64,000 nucleotides of DNA from Methylohalobius sp964654415 (GTDB taxonomy: Bacteria > Pseudomonadota > Gammaproteobacteria > Methylococcales > Methylothermaceae). The stretch lies in assembly GCA_964654415.1 (NCBI GenBank), contig CAZZIP010000003.1, positions 124,001 to 188,000 of the forward strand. The letters run 5' to 3'. Positions 52,976 through 61,825 of the stretch are shown in pieces (position 1 is the first letter of the stretch; each line of letters starts with the position of its first letter). A model generated the notes under the pieces. That model saw nothing but the letters and a program-made list of their open reading frames with translations. It made no database searches and was not told the origin of the DNA. The position numbers were made by a program, and so were the translations under genes.

Positions 52976-55948
52976 GTGAGACTCCACCCTTCGCTTGCCG
53001 TCCTCCACGCCACAGTTTCCGGCCGGTTGCGCTTACACGTACCCATCCTGTATCGCAATCCTCACCTCAAACCCTGGATCGAGGAGCGCTTGCGGCAAAA
53101 CGACGTCGTTCAAAGCGTTCAAGCCAATCCGATCACCGGCAACCTGGTGATCGCCTTCGATCCAAATCAAAGCAACGCCGAAATTCTTCGCCTGATCGAG
53201 GCGCATCTGGCCCATCCGGAAATACCCAAGCCTACGCTGGCCCAGCGCTGCCAGGATCCGGCCCCACCCCTCTGGCAGCGCCTGTTTAGACGCGCGCAAC
53301 AGCGTGCCCCTACCGGCAACTACTCAATCCCACCCTCGGCGCCCTGGCACACCCTCGCTCAGGAAGACGTGCTTGCCGCGCTGGATGCCTGCGAGCACGG
53401 CTTGCGCGAGCACGACGCCAGCCTTCGCCTGGCCCGCTACGGCCCCAACGAACTCCTGTCCGCCGCGCCGCGCTCTGCGCTGCAGATCATCCTGGAACAA
53501 CTGATCAGCCCGCCGACCATCCTGCTTGGGGTATCGGCGGCTGTTTCCCTCGCCACCGGCGGAATCCTGGATGCGCTCGTTATCCTCGCCGTGGTCGGCA
53601 TCAATACGACCATAGGGTACTTCACCGAAGCTTCCACCGAGACCATCCTCAAAGGACTGGAATCCTTCACCCCGCTCCACGCCGAAGTGATCCGCGACGG
53701 CGAGGTCCGGTCGCTCCCCATCGCCCAAGTAGTCGTCGGAGATCTGCTCAGGCTGACTCCTGGCAGCTATGTTGCCGCCGATGCCCGCCTCCTGGTTGCC
53801 GATAATTTAACCGTCGACGAGTCGGCGCTCACCGGCGAGAGCCTGCCGGTTAAAAAGGACGCCCAGGCTTTGTGCCCGCCTTTAACGCCTTTGGCTGAAA
53901 GGCGCAATCTGGTCTACCGCGGCACGGTGGTTACCGGCGGCAGCGGCCTAGCGGTGGTGGTGGCGACCGGAGGCCACACCGAAATCGGTCTGATCCAGAG
54001 CCTGGTGGAGGGGACAGAAACCCTAAAGACCCCGATGCAACGCCAACTCGAGCGCTTGGGACTTAAGCTTTCCTTGGTGAGCGGTGCGATTTGTACCGCA
54101 GTGTTCGCCATCGGCCTGATCCGCGGTTTGGGTTTTGTCCCCATGCTCAAGTCGGCGATTTCGCTCGCTGTAGCCGCCGTCCCGGAAGGACTGCCTACAA
54201 TCGCCACCACCACCCTCGCGCTTGGCGTCCGCAGGATGCGCGCGCGGCAAGCCTTAGTGCGACACCTTCCAGCGATAGAAAACCTAGGCGCGGTGCAGGT
54301 GATCTGCTTCGACAAGACCGGCACCTTGACCCTCAATCAAATGGAGGTCACCCGCATCCAAACGGTCAACGATCTGTTTCATATCCGCCCAGGGCAAATC
54401 CCTAATCTCTCTCCTGAGGGCAAAAAGCTCCTTGAGATCGTCACGCTGTGCAACGAAGTGACGATTGACGGCCAGCAGATGGACGGCTCGCCAACCGAAA
54501 AGGCCCTGCTCAAATGCGCCCAGGCAGCGGGTATCGACAGCGCCGAGCTGCGCGCCCGCTACCCTCTGGTGAATACCGTCCAACGCGCCGAAGACCGGCC
54601 GTTGATGCTCACCCACCATCGGGACGGGGAAAAGCTGTTGGTGGCCGTCAAGGGCAACCCCAAAGCGGTGCTCGAGCTGTGCACCCACTGCCTACGCGGC
54701 GGACGCTTGGAACCTTTAACCGCCGCTATCCGCTACGGGATTTTGGCGACCAACGAAGCATTGGCGGGCGACGCCCTTAGGGTGCTGGGTGTCGCTTACG
54801 GCGAATGCACCGAACTGCTCGACCGCTCTGCCGACTTGATCTGGCTTGGGCTGATCGGCATGGAGGACGCCATCCGCCCCGGCGTGGCCGAATTAATCCA
54901 AAGCTTTCACCGCGCCGGCATTGAGACGGTGATGATCACCGGCGACCAAAGCGCCACCGCAGTAGCGGTGGCCAGACAACTGAACTTAAGCGGCAATAAG
55001 CCCTTGGAGGTGATCGACTCCACCCGCCTGGACAAGGTCGAACCCGAACTGTTACGCCGCCTAGTCAAAGATGTGACCGTGTTCGCTCGCGTCAGCCCAG
55101 CGCATAAATTGAAAATCGTGCGTGCATTACAAGAAAATGGCAAGGTCGTCGCCATGATCGGCGACGGGATCAACGACGCTCCGGCGCTGAGGGCCTCTGA
55201 CGTCGGCGTCGCCATGGGTCAGCGCGGCACCGACGTGGCCCGCTCGGTAGCCGACGTGGTGCTTGCCGACGACAACCTTAAGACTCTATATGCGGCGATC
55301 GAGCAAGGTCGCACGATTTACGTCAATACGCAAAAGTCCTTGCGCTTTCTGCTCTCGACCAATATGAGCGAGATTCAACTGATGCTAGCCGGTGTTATCC
55401 TAGGCGGGGGAGAGATGCTTTCACCGATGCAGCTGCTTTGGATCAACCTGCTCACCGACATCTTTCCAGGACTCGCCTTGTCTCTTGAGCCGCCTGAGGA
55501 AAATATCATGGCCAAGCCGCCCCGGGACCCCGATCTCCCGATTCTGGATCAACGCAAAGGCACTCAGCTGGCTCGGGAATCCTTAAGCCTGAGCTTAGGC
55601 GCTCTAGGTGTTTACGGCTATGGCCGCCTGCGCTACGGCCCTGGGCTTCAGACCGAAGGTCTGGTGTTTCAGACTTTGACCCTCGCCCAATTACTCCATG
55701 CTTTGAGCTGCCGTTCGGAAACCTTGCTGGTTACTTCTTCAAAGCAAGCACGCAACCCATACCTCTTGGGTGCTTTGGGCGTATCCTTGGCTGTCCAGAT
55801 CGCGGCGCTGCTTTTGCCCGGCTTGCGCCAGCTCCTTGGGCTATCGCTCCCGAATTGGGCCGACGTCTTGGCTATCGGCAGCGGAGCGGTCGTTCCCCTA
55901 GTCGTCAACGAAGCCTGCAAACTTGCCTCCCTTAAGGAATCCTCATGA
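52976..55948 (+). CDS. P-type cation-transporting ATPase with N-terminal metal-binding-like domain
   Basis: 990 residues from GTG 52976. The first 75 or so residues resemble an HMA-like ferredoxin fold (VSGRLRLHVPIL, VQANPITGNLVIAFDP) without a CxxC, so metal binding there is doubtful. Then comes a P2-type core: TGES near residue 286, PEGLP on TM4, the phosphorylated Asp in DKTGTLT near residue 446, MITGDQ and GDGINDAPALRASD near 729. PEGLP and the cation ATPase N-terminal domain suggest Ca2+, Mg2+ or monovalent cations rather than heavy metals. It overlaps the next gene by 4 bases. Confidence 0.9.
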   Translation: MRLHPSLAVLHATVSGRLRLHVPILYRNPHLKPWIEERLRQNDVVQSVQANPITGNLVIAFDPNQSNAEILRLIEAHLAHPEIPKPTLAQRCQDPAPPLWQRLFRRAQQRAPTGNYSIPPSAPWHTLAQEDVLAALDACEHGLREHDASLRLARYGPNELLSAAPRSALQIILEQLISPPTILLGVSAAVSLATGGILDALVILAVVGINTTIGYFTEASTETILKGLESFTPLHAEVIRDGEVRSLPIAQVVVGDLLRLTPGSYVAADARLLVADNLTVDESALTGESLPVKKDAQALCPPLTPLAERRNLVYRGTVVTGGSGLAVVVATGGHTEIGLIQSLVEGTETLKTPMQRQLERLGLKLSLVSGAICTAVFAIGLIRGLGFVPMLKSAISLAVAAVPEGLPTIATTTLALGVRRMRARQALVRHLPAIENLGAVQVICFDKTGTLTLNQMEVTRIQTVNDLFHIRPGQIPNLSPEGKKLLEIVTLCNEVTIDGQQMDGSPTEKALLKCAQAAGIDSAELRARYPLVNTVQRAEDRPLMLTHHRDGEKLLVAVKGNPKAVLELCTHCLRGGRLEPLTAAIRYGILATNEALAGDALRVLGVAYGECTELLDRSADLIWLGLIGMEDAIRPGVAELIQSFHRAGIETVMITGDQSATAVAVARQLNLSGNKPLEVIDSTRLDKVEPELLRRLVKDVTVFARVSPAHKLKIVRALQENGKVVAMIGDGINDAPALRASDVGVAMGQRGTDVARSVADVVLADDNLKTLYAAIEQGRTIYVNTQKSLRFLLSTNMSEIQLMLAGVILGGGEMLSPMQLLWINLLTDIFPGLALSLEPPEENIMAKPPRDPDLPILDQRKGTQLARESLSLSLGALGVYGYGRLRYGPGLQTEGLVFQTLTLAQLLHALSCRSETLLVTSSKQARNPYLLGALGVSLAVQIAALLLPGLRQLLGLSLPNWADVLAIGSGAVVPLVVNEACKLASLKESS

Positions 55949-57105
55949 GCACGTATCCTGTTGTATTTACTTCCGAAGCGGTCACCGCCGGTCACCCGGA
56001 TCGTCTGTGCGACACCATCAGCGACGCCATCGTCGATCGGTTTTTGCTGCACGACCCAGGAGCGCGCATCGTTGCCGAATGCGCCCTGTCCAAGGGAGTG
56101 GTGTTCATTGCCGCGCGCTTTGCTTCGGAAGCTACCATCGACATCCCAGAGCTGGCGCGCCAAGTGATCCGCGAGATCGGCTACGATAAAGCCGATTTCG
56201 ACGCGGAAGAATGCACCGTCATCACCAGCCTGATTTCCTTGCCCGAACAGGAACGCCCCAGCGACTTAGACCGGATCGCGGCGCAAAATCAAGTAACCGC
56301 CTTTGGCTTTGCCTGCACCCACACCCCCGAACTGATGCCTCTTCCCATCGTCTTGGCGCGTAGGCTAGCCAACGCTCTATTTGCCGCCAGACAGGAAGGG
56401 CACATGCCTTATCTTTCCCCCGACGGGACGGTTCAGGTTGGGGTTGAATTGGCCGGTGGCAAACCGATCCGCCTCCACAGCCTGGCCCTGACGGTAGGAT
56501 TTGCGAATGACCAAACGGTTAGCTTAGGCCGCCTGCGCGAAGAAATAAACGCCTACGTCATTCGCCCGGCTTTCCACGCCGCACCGTTGTCACCCGATGG
56601 CAAAACCCAAATCTTTATCAATACCCCTTTTTCACGCAGCGGCCCGACCGCCCATTCCGGAATGACCGGGCGCAAGACCGCCAGCGATACTTACGGCGCC
56701 TACGCACGCCACAGCGGCTCGGCCTTAAGCGGCAAGGACCCCTGGCGCATCGACCGCACCGCCGCCTACGCGGCGCGCTACGTGGCGAAAAACCTGGTGG
56801 CTGCGGGGCTAGCCGAAGCGTGCGAGGTTCAGTTGAGTTACACCATCGGCCAGGCCCAGCCAGTCAGCGTCCAGGTGGACTGCTTTGGCACCGGCAAGTT
56901 GCGTGACGAGGAAATCATCGTCCGAATCACGCAAGTGTTTGACCTTAGAGTCGGTGCCATCGTCTCCAATTTGCGCTTGCCTTATTTACCCTTAGAGCAC
57001 CCGGAAGGCTTTTACCAAAAGCTGCCGGTTTGGGGTCACTTCGGGGCTTCGTTTGTCGAATTGCCGTGGGAGAGGATCGACAAAGCAGAGGTCCTGAAAA
57101 GATAA
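55945..57105 (+). CDS. Divergent S-adenosylmethionine synthetase homologue
   Basis: 386 residues that clearly align with MetK along the full length (SEAVTAGHPD, TGRKTASDTYGAYARH, SGKDPWRIDRTAAYAARYV). Several residues that bind substrate in E. coli MetK differ by my alignment from memory: Asp118 is Asn115, Lys165 is Thr162, Asp238 is His237 and Lys269 is Arg268. His17, Asp19, Arg243, Lys244, Lys264 and Asp270 are kept, while GEI is replaced by AARF. It may be a paralogue with altered activity. It is translationally coupled to the P-type ATPase (ATGA overlap), an unusual partner for MetK. Confidence 0.85.
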   Translation: MSTYPVVFTSEAVTAGHPDRLCDTISDAIVDRFLLHDPGARIVAECALSKGVVFIAARFASEATIDIPELARQVIREIGYDKADFDAEECTVITSLISLPEQERPSDLDRIAAQNQVTAFGFACTHTPELMPLPIVLARRLANALFAARQEGHMPYLSPDGTVQVGVELAGGKPIRLHSLALTVGFANDQTVSLGRLREEINAYVIRPAFHAAPLSPDGKTQIFINTPFSRSGPTAHSGMTGRKTASDTYGAYARHSGSALSGKDPWRIDRTAAYAARYVAKNLVAAGLAEACEVQLSYTIGQAQPVSVQVDCFGTGKLRDEEIIVRITQVFDLRVGAIVSNLRLPYLPLEHPEGFYQKLPVWGHFGASFVELPWERIDKAEVLKR

Positions 57106-57109
57106 GCCT

Positions 57110-57319
57110 TCAGTCTGGATCGCGCAGCTGGTCAAGCTGGTTTAAGATTTCCGTCAGTTCCTGCAGGGAAAGGTGGGATTCCGGTTGCCGGAGGATGGTT
57201 TTCCACGCCTCATCGTCCGATTTCTGAGCAGGCTGCGGTTCTTCGGAGGCAAACCTTGGCCGTTCGCCGATCCCATCGGCGTGGCCGAAAATCCAATAAG
57301 TGTCCTGAGTGTCACTCAT
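57110..57319 (-). CDS. Small acidic hypothetical protein
   Basis: 69 residues from ATG 57319. The C-terminal part (SDDEAWKTILRQPESHLSLQ, then a Leu/Gln-rich helix ending QLDQLRDPD) is acidic and probably helical; there is no signal or membrane segment. The frame can be extended 35 codons upstream, but that part is basic and unlike the rest, and no strong ribosome site marks either start. It lies convergent to the MetK-like gene, 4 bases away. No family recognised. Confidence 0.5.
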   Translation of the reverse strand: MSDTQDTYWIFGHADGIGERPRFASEEPQPAQKSDDEAWKTILRQPESHLSLQELTEILNQLDQLRDPD

Positions 57320-57438
57320 GGCATCGATCCAATTCAGTTGAATCAGGCGCAAGCATACCATACGAACTCGTCTATTATTACTTAAGACAACTATCTTTGA
57401 CCCGGCGCAAATATCTTTTCCCAACTTTACACCCGCAC

Positions 57439-57444
57439 TATAAT
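57439..57444 (+). promoter_or_regulatory. Candidate -10 box for the sensor kinase operon
   Basis: A perfect TATAAT, 63 bases before the histidine kinase start, in an AT-rich stretch that contrasts with the flanking genes. No acceptable -35 at 16-18 bases was found; TTGACC at 57397 is too far away. Confidence 0.35.
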
Positions 57445-57506
57445 GCCCTCGGATCGAAATCGCCTAACCGCCAATGGCGGGGATACATGAAACCTCAACC
57501 GGGCCG

Positions 57507-59483
57507 ATGAATTCAGCCGTCGGAACCCGTGATTACCCAAAGCTGCTAAGACGCGTTGCGAGCGTTTGCGCCGGCGCTGTGATCTTGCTCGGCGGGCTGG
57601 TCCTTGTGGGTTGGGGCTTCGACATCTCCGACTTCAAAAGCTTCCTGCCCAGGTTTGCGACCACGAAGGCCAACACCGCGCTCGCCTTCCTCATCGCCGG
57701 CGGATCGCTCCTCACCCTGGGCAAATCGCGCTGGCGCTACCTGGGGCGCGCCGGGGCATTCCTGGTGGTGCTGGTGGGAGCGCTGACCTTAGGGGAGTAC
57801 TTATTCGGCGTTGACTTCCACATCGACGAGCTCCTCTTCCGCGACCTGGCGTCAGCGCCTTCGGTTTATCCTGGCCGCATGGCAGCGGCAACCGCGCTGG
57901 CCTTAGTCTTGATTGGCCTTGCCTTGCTCCTTATCGATACCGACGCGCGCCTGGCCCAACTCCTCGTCCTCCCCGTCGGACTCCTGGGGCTTTTAGCGCT
58001 GGTAGGTTACCTGTACGGCGTTGTCGATCTCTATCAGGTCCCCTTTTACGGCTCGGTGGCGCTTCCCGGCGCACTGGCCCTGCTGCTGCTTACGGTTGGC
58101 CTTTTGGGCGCGCGTCCCGAGCAAGGACCGATGGCGCACGTCACCGGCTCCGGGCTGGACGGCGTACTCCTGCGCCGCCTTCTGCCCCCTGCCATAGCGC
58201 TGCCCATCCTGGTCGGGTGGCTGCGGCTCCAAGGGCAGCGGGCCGGATTCTACGGCACCGAATTCGGATTGGCCCTGTTCGCCCTGGCCAACGCGCTGAT
58301 GTTCTCCATCTTAGTCTGGTTCAACGTCCGAACGATTGCGCGCCTGGACCTTAAGCGCCGCGCCGCTGAGGGGCGTTTCCAGGAGTTGTTCGAAGCAGCA
58401 CCCAACGGTATCCTCACGGTGGACCGCCAAGGCCGGATCACGCTGGTCAATCGGCAGGCGGAAGTCCTATTCGGCTACCCCCGGGAGGAGCTCTTAGGCC
58501 GACCAGTTGAGGTATTGGTCCCGGAATCGGTCCGGCAGGCGCATGTGGGCTACCGGGAAAGCTTCATGCAGCAACCGACCCCAAAAGCCATGGGCAAGGG
58601 ACGGGATCTCTTTGGGCAGCACCGCGACGGCACTCAGTTCCCGATTGAAGTCGGCTTAAGCCCAATCGAGGGAGATTCCGGCCTCGAGGTGCTCGCGATG
58701 GTTACCGACATCACCGAACGCAGGCGCGCCGAGGAAGCACTGCGCTGCCTGAACGAGGAACTGGAGGAACGGGTCCGCCGGCGCACCGCGCAGCTTGAGG
58801 CCGCCAACAAGGAGCTCGAGGCTTTTTCGTACTCCGTCTCTCACGATCTGCGCGCCCCGCTGCGCGCCATCGACGGCTTCAGCCAGGTGCTACTCGAAGA
58901 CTATCCGGACAAGCTGGACGATACCGGCAAGGATTACTTAAGGCGGGTACGCGCCGCCAGCCAGCGCATGGCGGAATTGATTGACGACATCCTGCAACTA
59001 TCGCGCATCGGCCGCACCGAGCTGCGCCAGGTACGGGTAGACTTAAGCGGATTGGCCGAGTCCGTTGCCGAAGAACTCAAGCGCGCCGAACCGGACCGGC
59101 GCGTAGAGCTCGCTATCCAGCCCGGGCTTTCTGCCTACGGCGACCCAAAGCTGCTCAGGATCGCCCTCGCCAACCTGCTGGCCAACGCGTGGAAGTTCAC
59201 TGGCCCAGTGCCGAAGGCGCGCATCGAGGTGGGCCGCCAGGAAGGCGACGGCGAACCGGTATTCTTCGTCCGCGACAACGGCGTCGGCTTTGACATGACC
59301 TACGTGGACAAACTCTTCACCCCTTTCCAGCGGCTCCACGGCGCAGACGAGTTTCCCGGCACCGGGATCGGACTGGCCACCGTGCAACGTATCCTCCACC
59401 GCCACGGTGGAAGGATATGGGCGCAGGCCGAAGTGGGCCGGGGAGCCACTTTTTACTTTACCCTTCCTGCTGTTACCGCTTAA
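57507..59483 (+). CDS. Membrane PAS sensor histidine kinase
   Basis: 658 residues from ATG 57507. Roughly eight hydrophobic segments occupy residues 15-290, including a Gly/Leu-rich region without a known sensor domain. Next come a PAS domain (ELFEAAPNGILTVDRQGRIT), a coiled coil (EELEERVRRRTAQLEAANK) and HisKA with the phosphorylated His in SYSVSHDLRAPLRAIDGF. The ATPase domain has the N box (NLLANAWKFTG) and G boxes (DNGVGFD, GTGIGLATV). The two following genes encode its likely partners. The signal is unknown. Confidence 0.9.
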   Translation: MNSAVGTRDYPKLLRRVASVCAGAVILLGGLVLVGWGFDISDFKSFLPRFATTKANTALAFLIAGGSLLTLGKSRWRYLGRAGAFLVVLVGALTLGEYLFGVDFHIDELLFRDLASAPSVYPGRMAAATALALVLIGLALLLIDTDARLAQLLVLPVGLLGLLALVGYLYGVVDLYQVPFYGSVALPGALALLLLTVGLLGARPEQGPMAHVTGSGLDGVLLRRLLPPAIALPILVGWLRLQGQRAGFYGTEFGLALFALANALMFSILVWFNVRTIARLDLKRRAAEGRFQELFEAAPNGILTVDRQGRITLVNRQAEVLFGYPREELLGRPVEVLVPESVRQAHVGYRESFMQQPTPKAMGKGRDLFGQHRDGTQFPIEVGLSPIEGDSGLEVLAMVTDITERRRAEEALRCLNEELEERVRRRTAQLEAANKELEAFSYSVSHDLRAPLRAIDGFSQVLLEDYPDKLDDTGKDYLRRVRAASQRMAELIDDILQLSRIGRTELRQVRVDLSGLAESVAEELKRAEPDRRVELAIQPGLSAYGDPKLLRIALANLLANAWKFTGPVPKARIEVGRQEGDGEPVFFVRDNGVGFDMTYVDKLFTPFQRLHGADEFPGTGIGLATVQRILHRHGGRIWAQAEVGRGATFYFTLPAVTA

Positions 59484-59493
59484 GGAGCAAACC

Positions 59494-59910
59494 ATGCACG
59501 CCAAGACCATCCTACTGGTAGAGGACAATCCCGACGACGAAGCTCTGACCCTACGCGCGCTGAAGAAGAACAACCTCATAAACGAGGTGATCGTAGCACA
59601 CGATGGCGCCGCAGCGCTCGACTACCTGTTCGGCCAACCGCAGGCTTTGCCGGCGGTCGTCCTGCTCGACCTAAAGCTACCCAAGGTGGACGGCCTGGAA
59701 GTTCTCAAAGCGATCCGCCAAAATCCCGCCACGCAGCTTCTTCCGGTCGTCATTCTGACTTCTTCACGCGAGGAGCAGGACTTGGTAAACAGCTACCGCC
59801 TGGGGGCCAACAGCTACATCCGCAAACCGGTAGATTTCGTCAAATTCAGCGAGGCAGTAAGACAACTAGGGCTTTACTGGCTGGTGCTGAACGAGGTTCC
59901 GCCCCTATGA
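59494..59910 (+). CDS. Single-domain response regulator (Rcp1-like)
   Basis: 138 residues from ATG 59494, with AAGGAG upstream. It is a receiver domain only: acidic pair in LLVEDNPDDEAL, phosphorylated Asp in VVLLDLKLPKVDG, Thr/Ser in ILTSSREEQD and Lys in YIRKPVDF. The NPDDE variant is typical of Rcp1-type regulators that pair with PAS/phytochrome-like kinases. There is no output domain, so it may shuttle phosphate to the following GGDEF-EAL protein. The 3' end overlaps that gene by 4 bases. Confidence 0.93.
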   Translation: MHAKTILLVEDNPDDEALTLRALKKNNLINEVIVAHDGAAALDYLFGQPQALPAVVLLDLKLPKVDGLEVLKAIRQNPATQLLPVVILTSSREEQDLVNSYRLGANSYIRKPVDFVKFSEAVRQLGLYWLVLNEVPPL

Positions 59911-61625
59911 GCAAACCACTCCACGCTCTGATCGTCGAGGACTCCGAGGACGACACCCAACTACTCGTGCTGGAGCTCAAGCGCGGTGGCTATGACTTGA
60001 TCTACCGCCGCGTGGAGACCCCCGAAGACATGGCTGCTGTGCTTTCAGCGCACTCTTGGGACATCGTGTTCGCCGACTTCACCATGCCGCGCTTCAACGC
60101 CTTCGACGCCCTGGCGCTGCTCCACAAAAGCGGGCTCGATCTCCCGTTTCTGATCGTCTCCGGCACAATCGGTGAGGATCGGGCGGTGGCCGCCATGAAA
60201 GCTGGGGCGCACGACTACATCTTGAAAAACAACCTCAAACGCCTGCTGCCTGCAGTCGAGCGCGAACTGCGCGAGGCGCAAAACCGCCGCGAGCGTCGCC
60301 GGGCGGAAGAGACCGCCCGCTACCTCGCCCGTACCGACCCAGTCACCGACCTGCCCAACCGGATCCGCTTCCGGGAACTGGTCCAGGAAGCCGTCGCCAG
60401 CGCGCGCAGCGAACAGCGGCTAATGGCGCTCATGCTCTTAGACCTTAACCGTTTCCGCGACGTCAACGAAACCCTAGGTCACACCCATGGCGACAAGCTG
60501 TTGCGCCAAGTGGGGCTTCGGCTCCAAAGCGTACTGTTTACTCCTGACGTAGTAGCTCGTCTGGGTGGCGACGAGTTCGGCATCCTGTTGCCGAAGCTGG
60601 CTTCGACTGAAGACATCCCGCTGATCGTTCAAAAACTCAAGGATTTCCTGCAACCTCCCTTCCTGATCGAGGGGATTCCGATCGCAGTCGAGACGAGCAT
60701 TGGCGTGGCGCTGCTTCCCATCCACGCGGACGATGCCGACGGTTTGCTGCAACGTGCTGACATTGCGCTGCGCCACGCCAAGAAGATGGGGCAGGATTTT
60801 GCCGTCTATACTCACGAATACGACCATCCCAGACCGGAGCGCTTGCAGCTCATGGCGGAACTGCGCGACGCCATAGCCTCAGGCCAGCTCATCCTCCATT
60901 TCCAGCCCAAACTCGCCATCCAAAGGGCGAGGATTTGCGGCATGGAGGCGCTGGTACGTTGGCAACACCCGAAGCGGGGTCTGCTTGGCCCAGACTTATT
61001 CGTCAGCACCGCTGAACACACCGGCCTGGTGCACCCTCTAACCGAATGGGTGCTGCACGCCGCATTGCGAGCGCTTAAGGAAATCCGGCCCGCAGGGCTG
61101 AGCGTGAGCGTGAACCTGTCGGCGCGCTCGCTGCACGACCCGCGCCTGCCGAACCTGGTCGAGCACGCGTTAGCCATCTCCGGCACGCCGCCCGAGCGGC
61201 TGACGTTGGAAATCACCGAAAGCGCCATCGTCTTGGACCCTAAACGCGCGCTGGAGCACCTTACCGCCTTGAGCCGCATGGGGATAGCGCTGTCCATCGA
61301 CGACTTCGGGACCGGTTACACCTCGCTCTCCTATATCAAACGTTTACCGCTCCGCGAGATCAAGATCGATAAATCGTTCGTCGCCGGTCTTGCGACCAAC
61401 CACCGCGATGCGATGATTGTGCGCTCGATCATCGAACTGGGGCACAATCTGGGACTTACCGTCGTGGCCGAAGGAGTCGAAACCCAGGAAATCCTCGCCA
61501 GCCTGGTTCAGCTCGGCTGCGACGAAGCCCAGGGTTACCTGATCAGCCGCCCTCAGGACAGCCGGTCGTTGCAAAGCTGGCTTGAAGCCTCGCCCTGGAA
61601 TCCCCGTCCTCCCCCCGAAAGTTGA
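59907..61625 (+). CDS. Receiver-GGDEF-EAL cyclic-di-GMP enzyme
   Basis: 572 residues. A receiver domain (ALIVEDSEDDTQ, with Asp in IVFADFTMPRF) is followed by GGDEF (RLGGDEFGILL, intact) and EAL (GMEALVRWQHP). EAL catalytic parts look complete: ITESAIVLD, SIDDFGTGYTSL, KIDKSFV and VVAEGVET. The inhibitory RxxD site before GGDEF reads FTPD, so product inhibition is probably lost. It can be expected to make or degrade cyclic di-GMP under control of the kinase upstream, linking a membrane signal to motility or biofilm choices. Confidence 0.93.
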   Translation: MSKPLHALIVEDSEDDTQLLVLELKRGGYDLIYRRVETPEDMAAVLSAHSWDIVFADFTMPRFNAFDALALLHKSGLDLPFLIVSGTIGEDRAVAAMKAGAHDYILKNNLKRLLPAVERELREAQNRRERRRAEETARYLARTDPVTDLPNRIRFRELVQEAVASARSEQRLMALMLLDLNRFRDVNETLGHTHGDKLLRQVGLRLQSVLFTPDVVARLGGDEFGILLPKLASTEDIPLIVQKLKDFLQPPFLIEGIPIAVETSIGVALLPIHADDADGLLQRADIALRHAKKMGQDFAVYTHEYDHPRPERLQLMAELRDAIASGQLILHFQPKLAIQRARICGMEALVRWQHPKRGLLGPDLFVSTAEHTGLVHPLTEWVLHAALRALKEIRPAGLSVSVNLSARSLHDPRLPNLVEHALAISGTPPERLTLEITESAIVLDPKRALEHLTALSRMGIALSIDDFGTGYTSLSYIKRLPLREIKIDKSFVAGLATNHRDAMIVRSIIELGHNLGLTVVAEGVETQEILASLVQLGCDEAQGYLISRPQDSRSLQSWLEASPWNPRPPPES

Positions 61626-61656
61626 CGCTGGAGAAACCCCCACAGCCGTAAACAAC

Positions 61657-61674
61657 CTTCGACCAAAGTCGAAG
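61657..61674. other. Hairpin after the GGDEF-EAL gene
   Basis: CTTCGAC and GTCGAAG form a perfect 7-base stem with loop CAAA, 32 bases after the stop. No T-run follows, so termination is uncertain. The rest of 61626-61825 holds nothing recognisable. Confidence 0.35.
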
Positions 61675-61825
61675 CCTGAAACGCGGACATTGCAGGCCAC
61701 ACTTCCAACATTAAACGTGTTTCCAGCCGCCCTTGGCATGAGAATCCGCCGTGGTTTCCACCTTGGCGCCGTTTTTGGGTTCGTTGCACTGACTAACCCC
61801 AGGTAAAGCTCAAAGTGAGCAACCT

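Noticed and set aside
52968..61819. 13-base repeat AGCTCAAAGTGAG at 52968-52980 and 61807-61819
   Set aside because: Only two copies, no shared context and a low-complexity core; probably chance.
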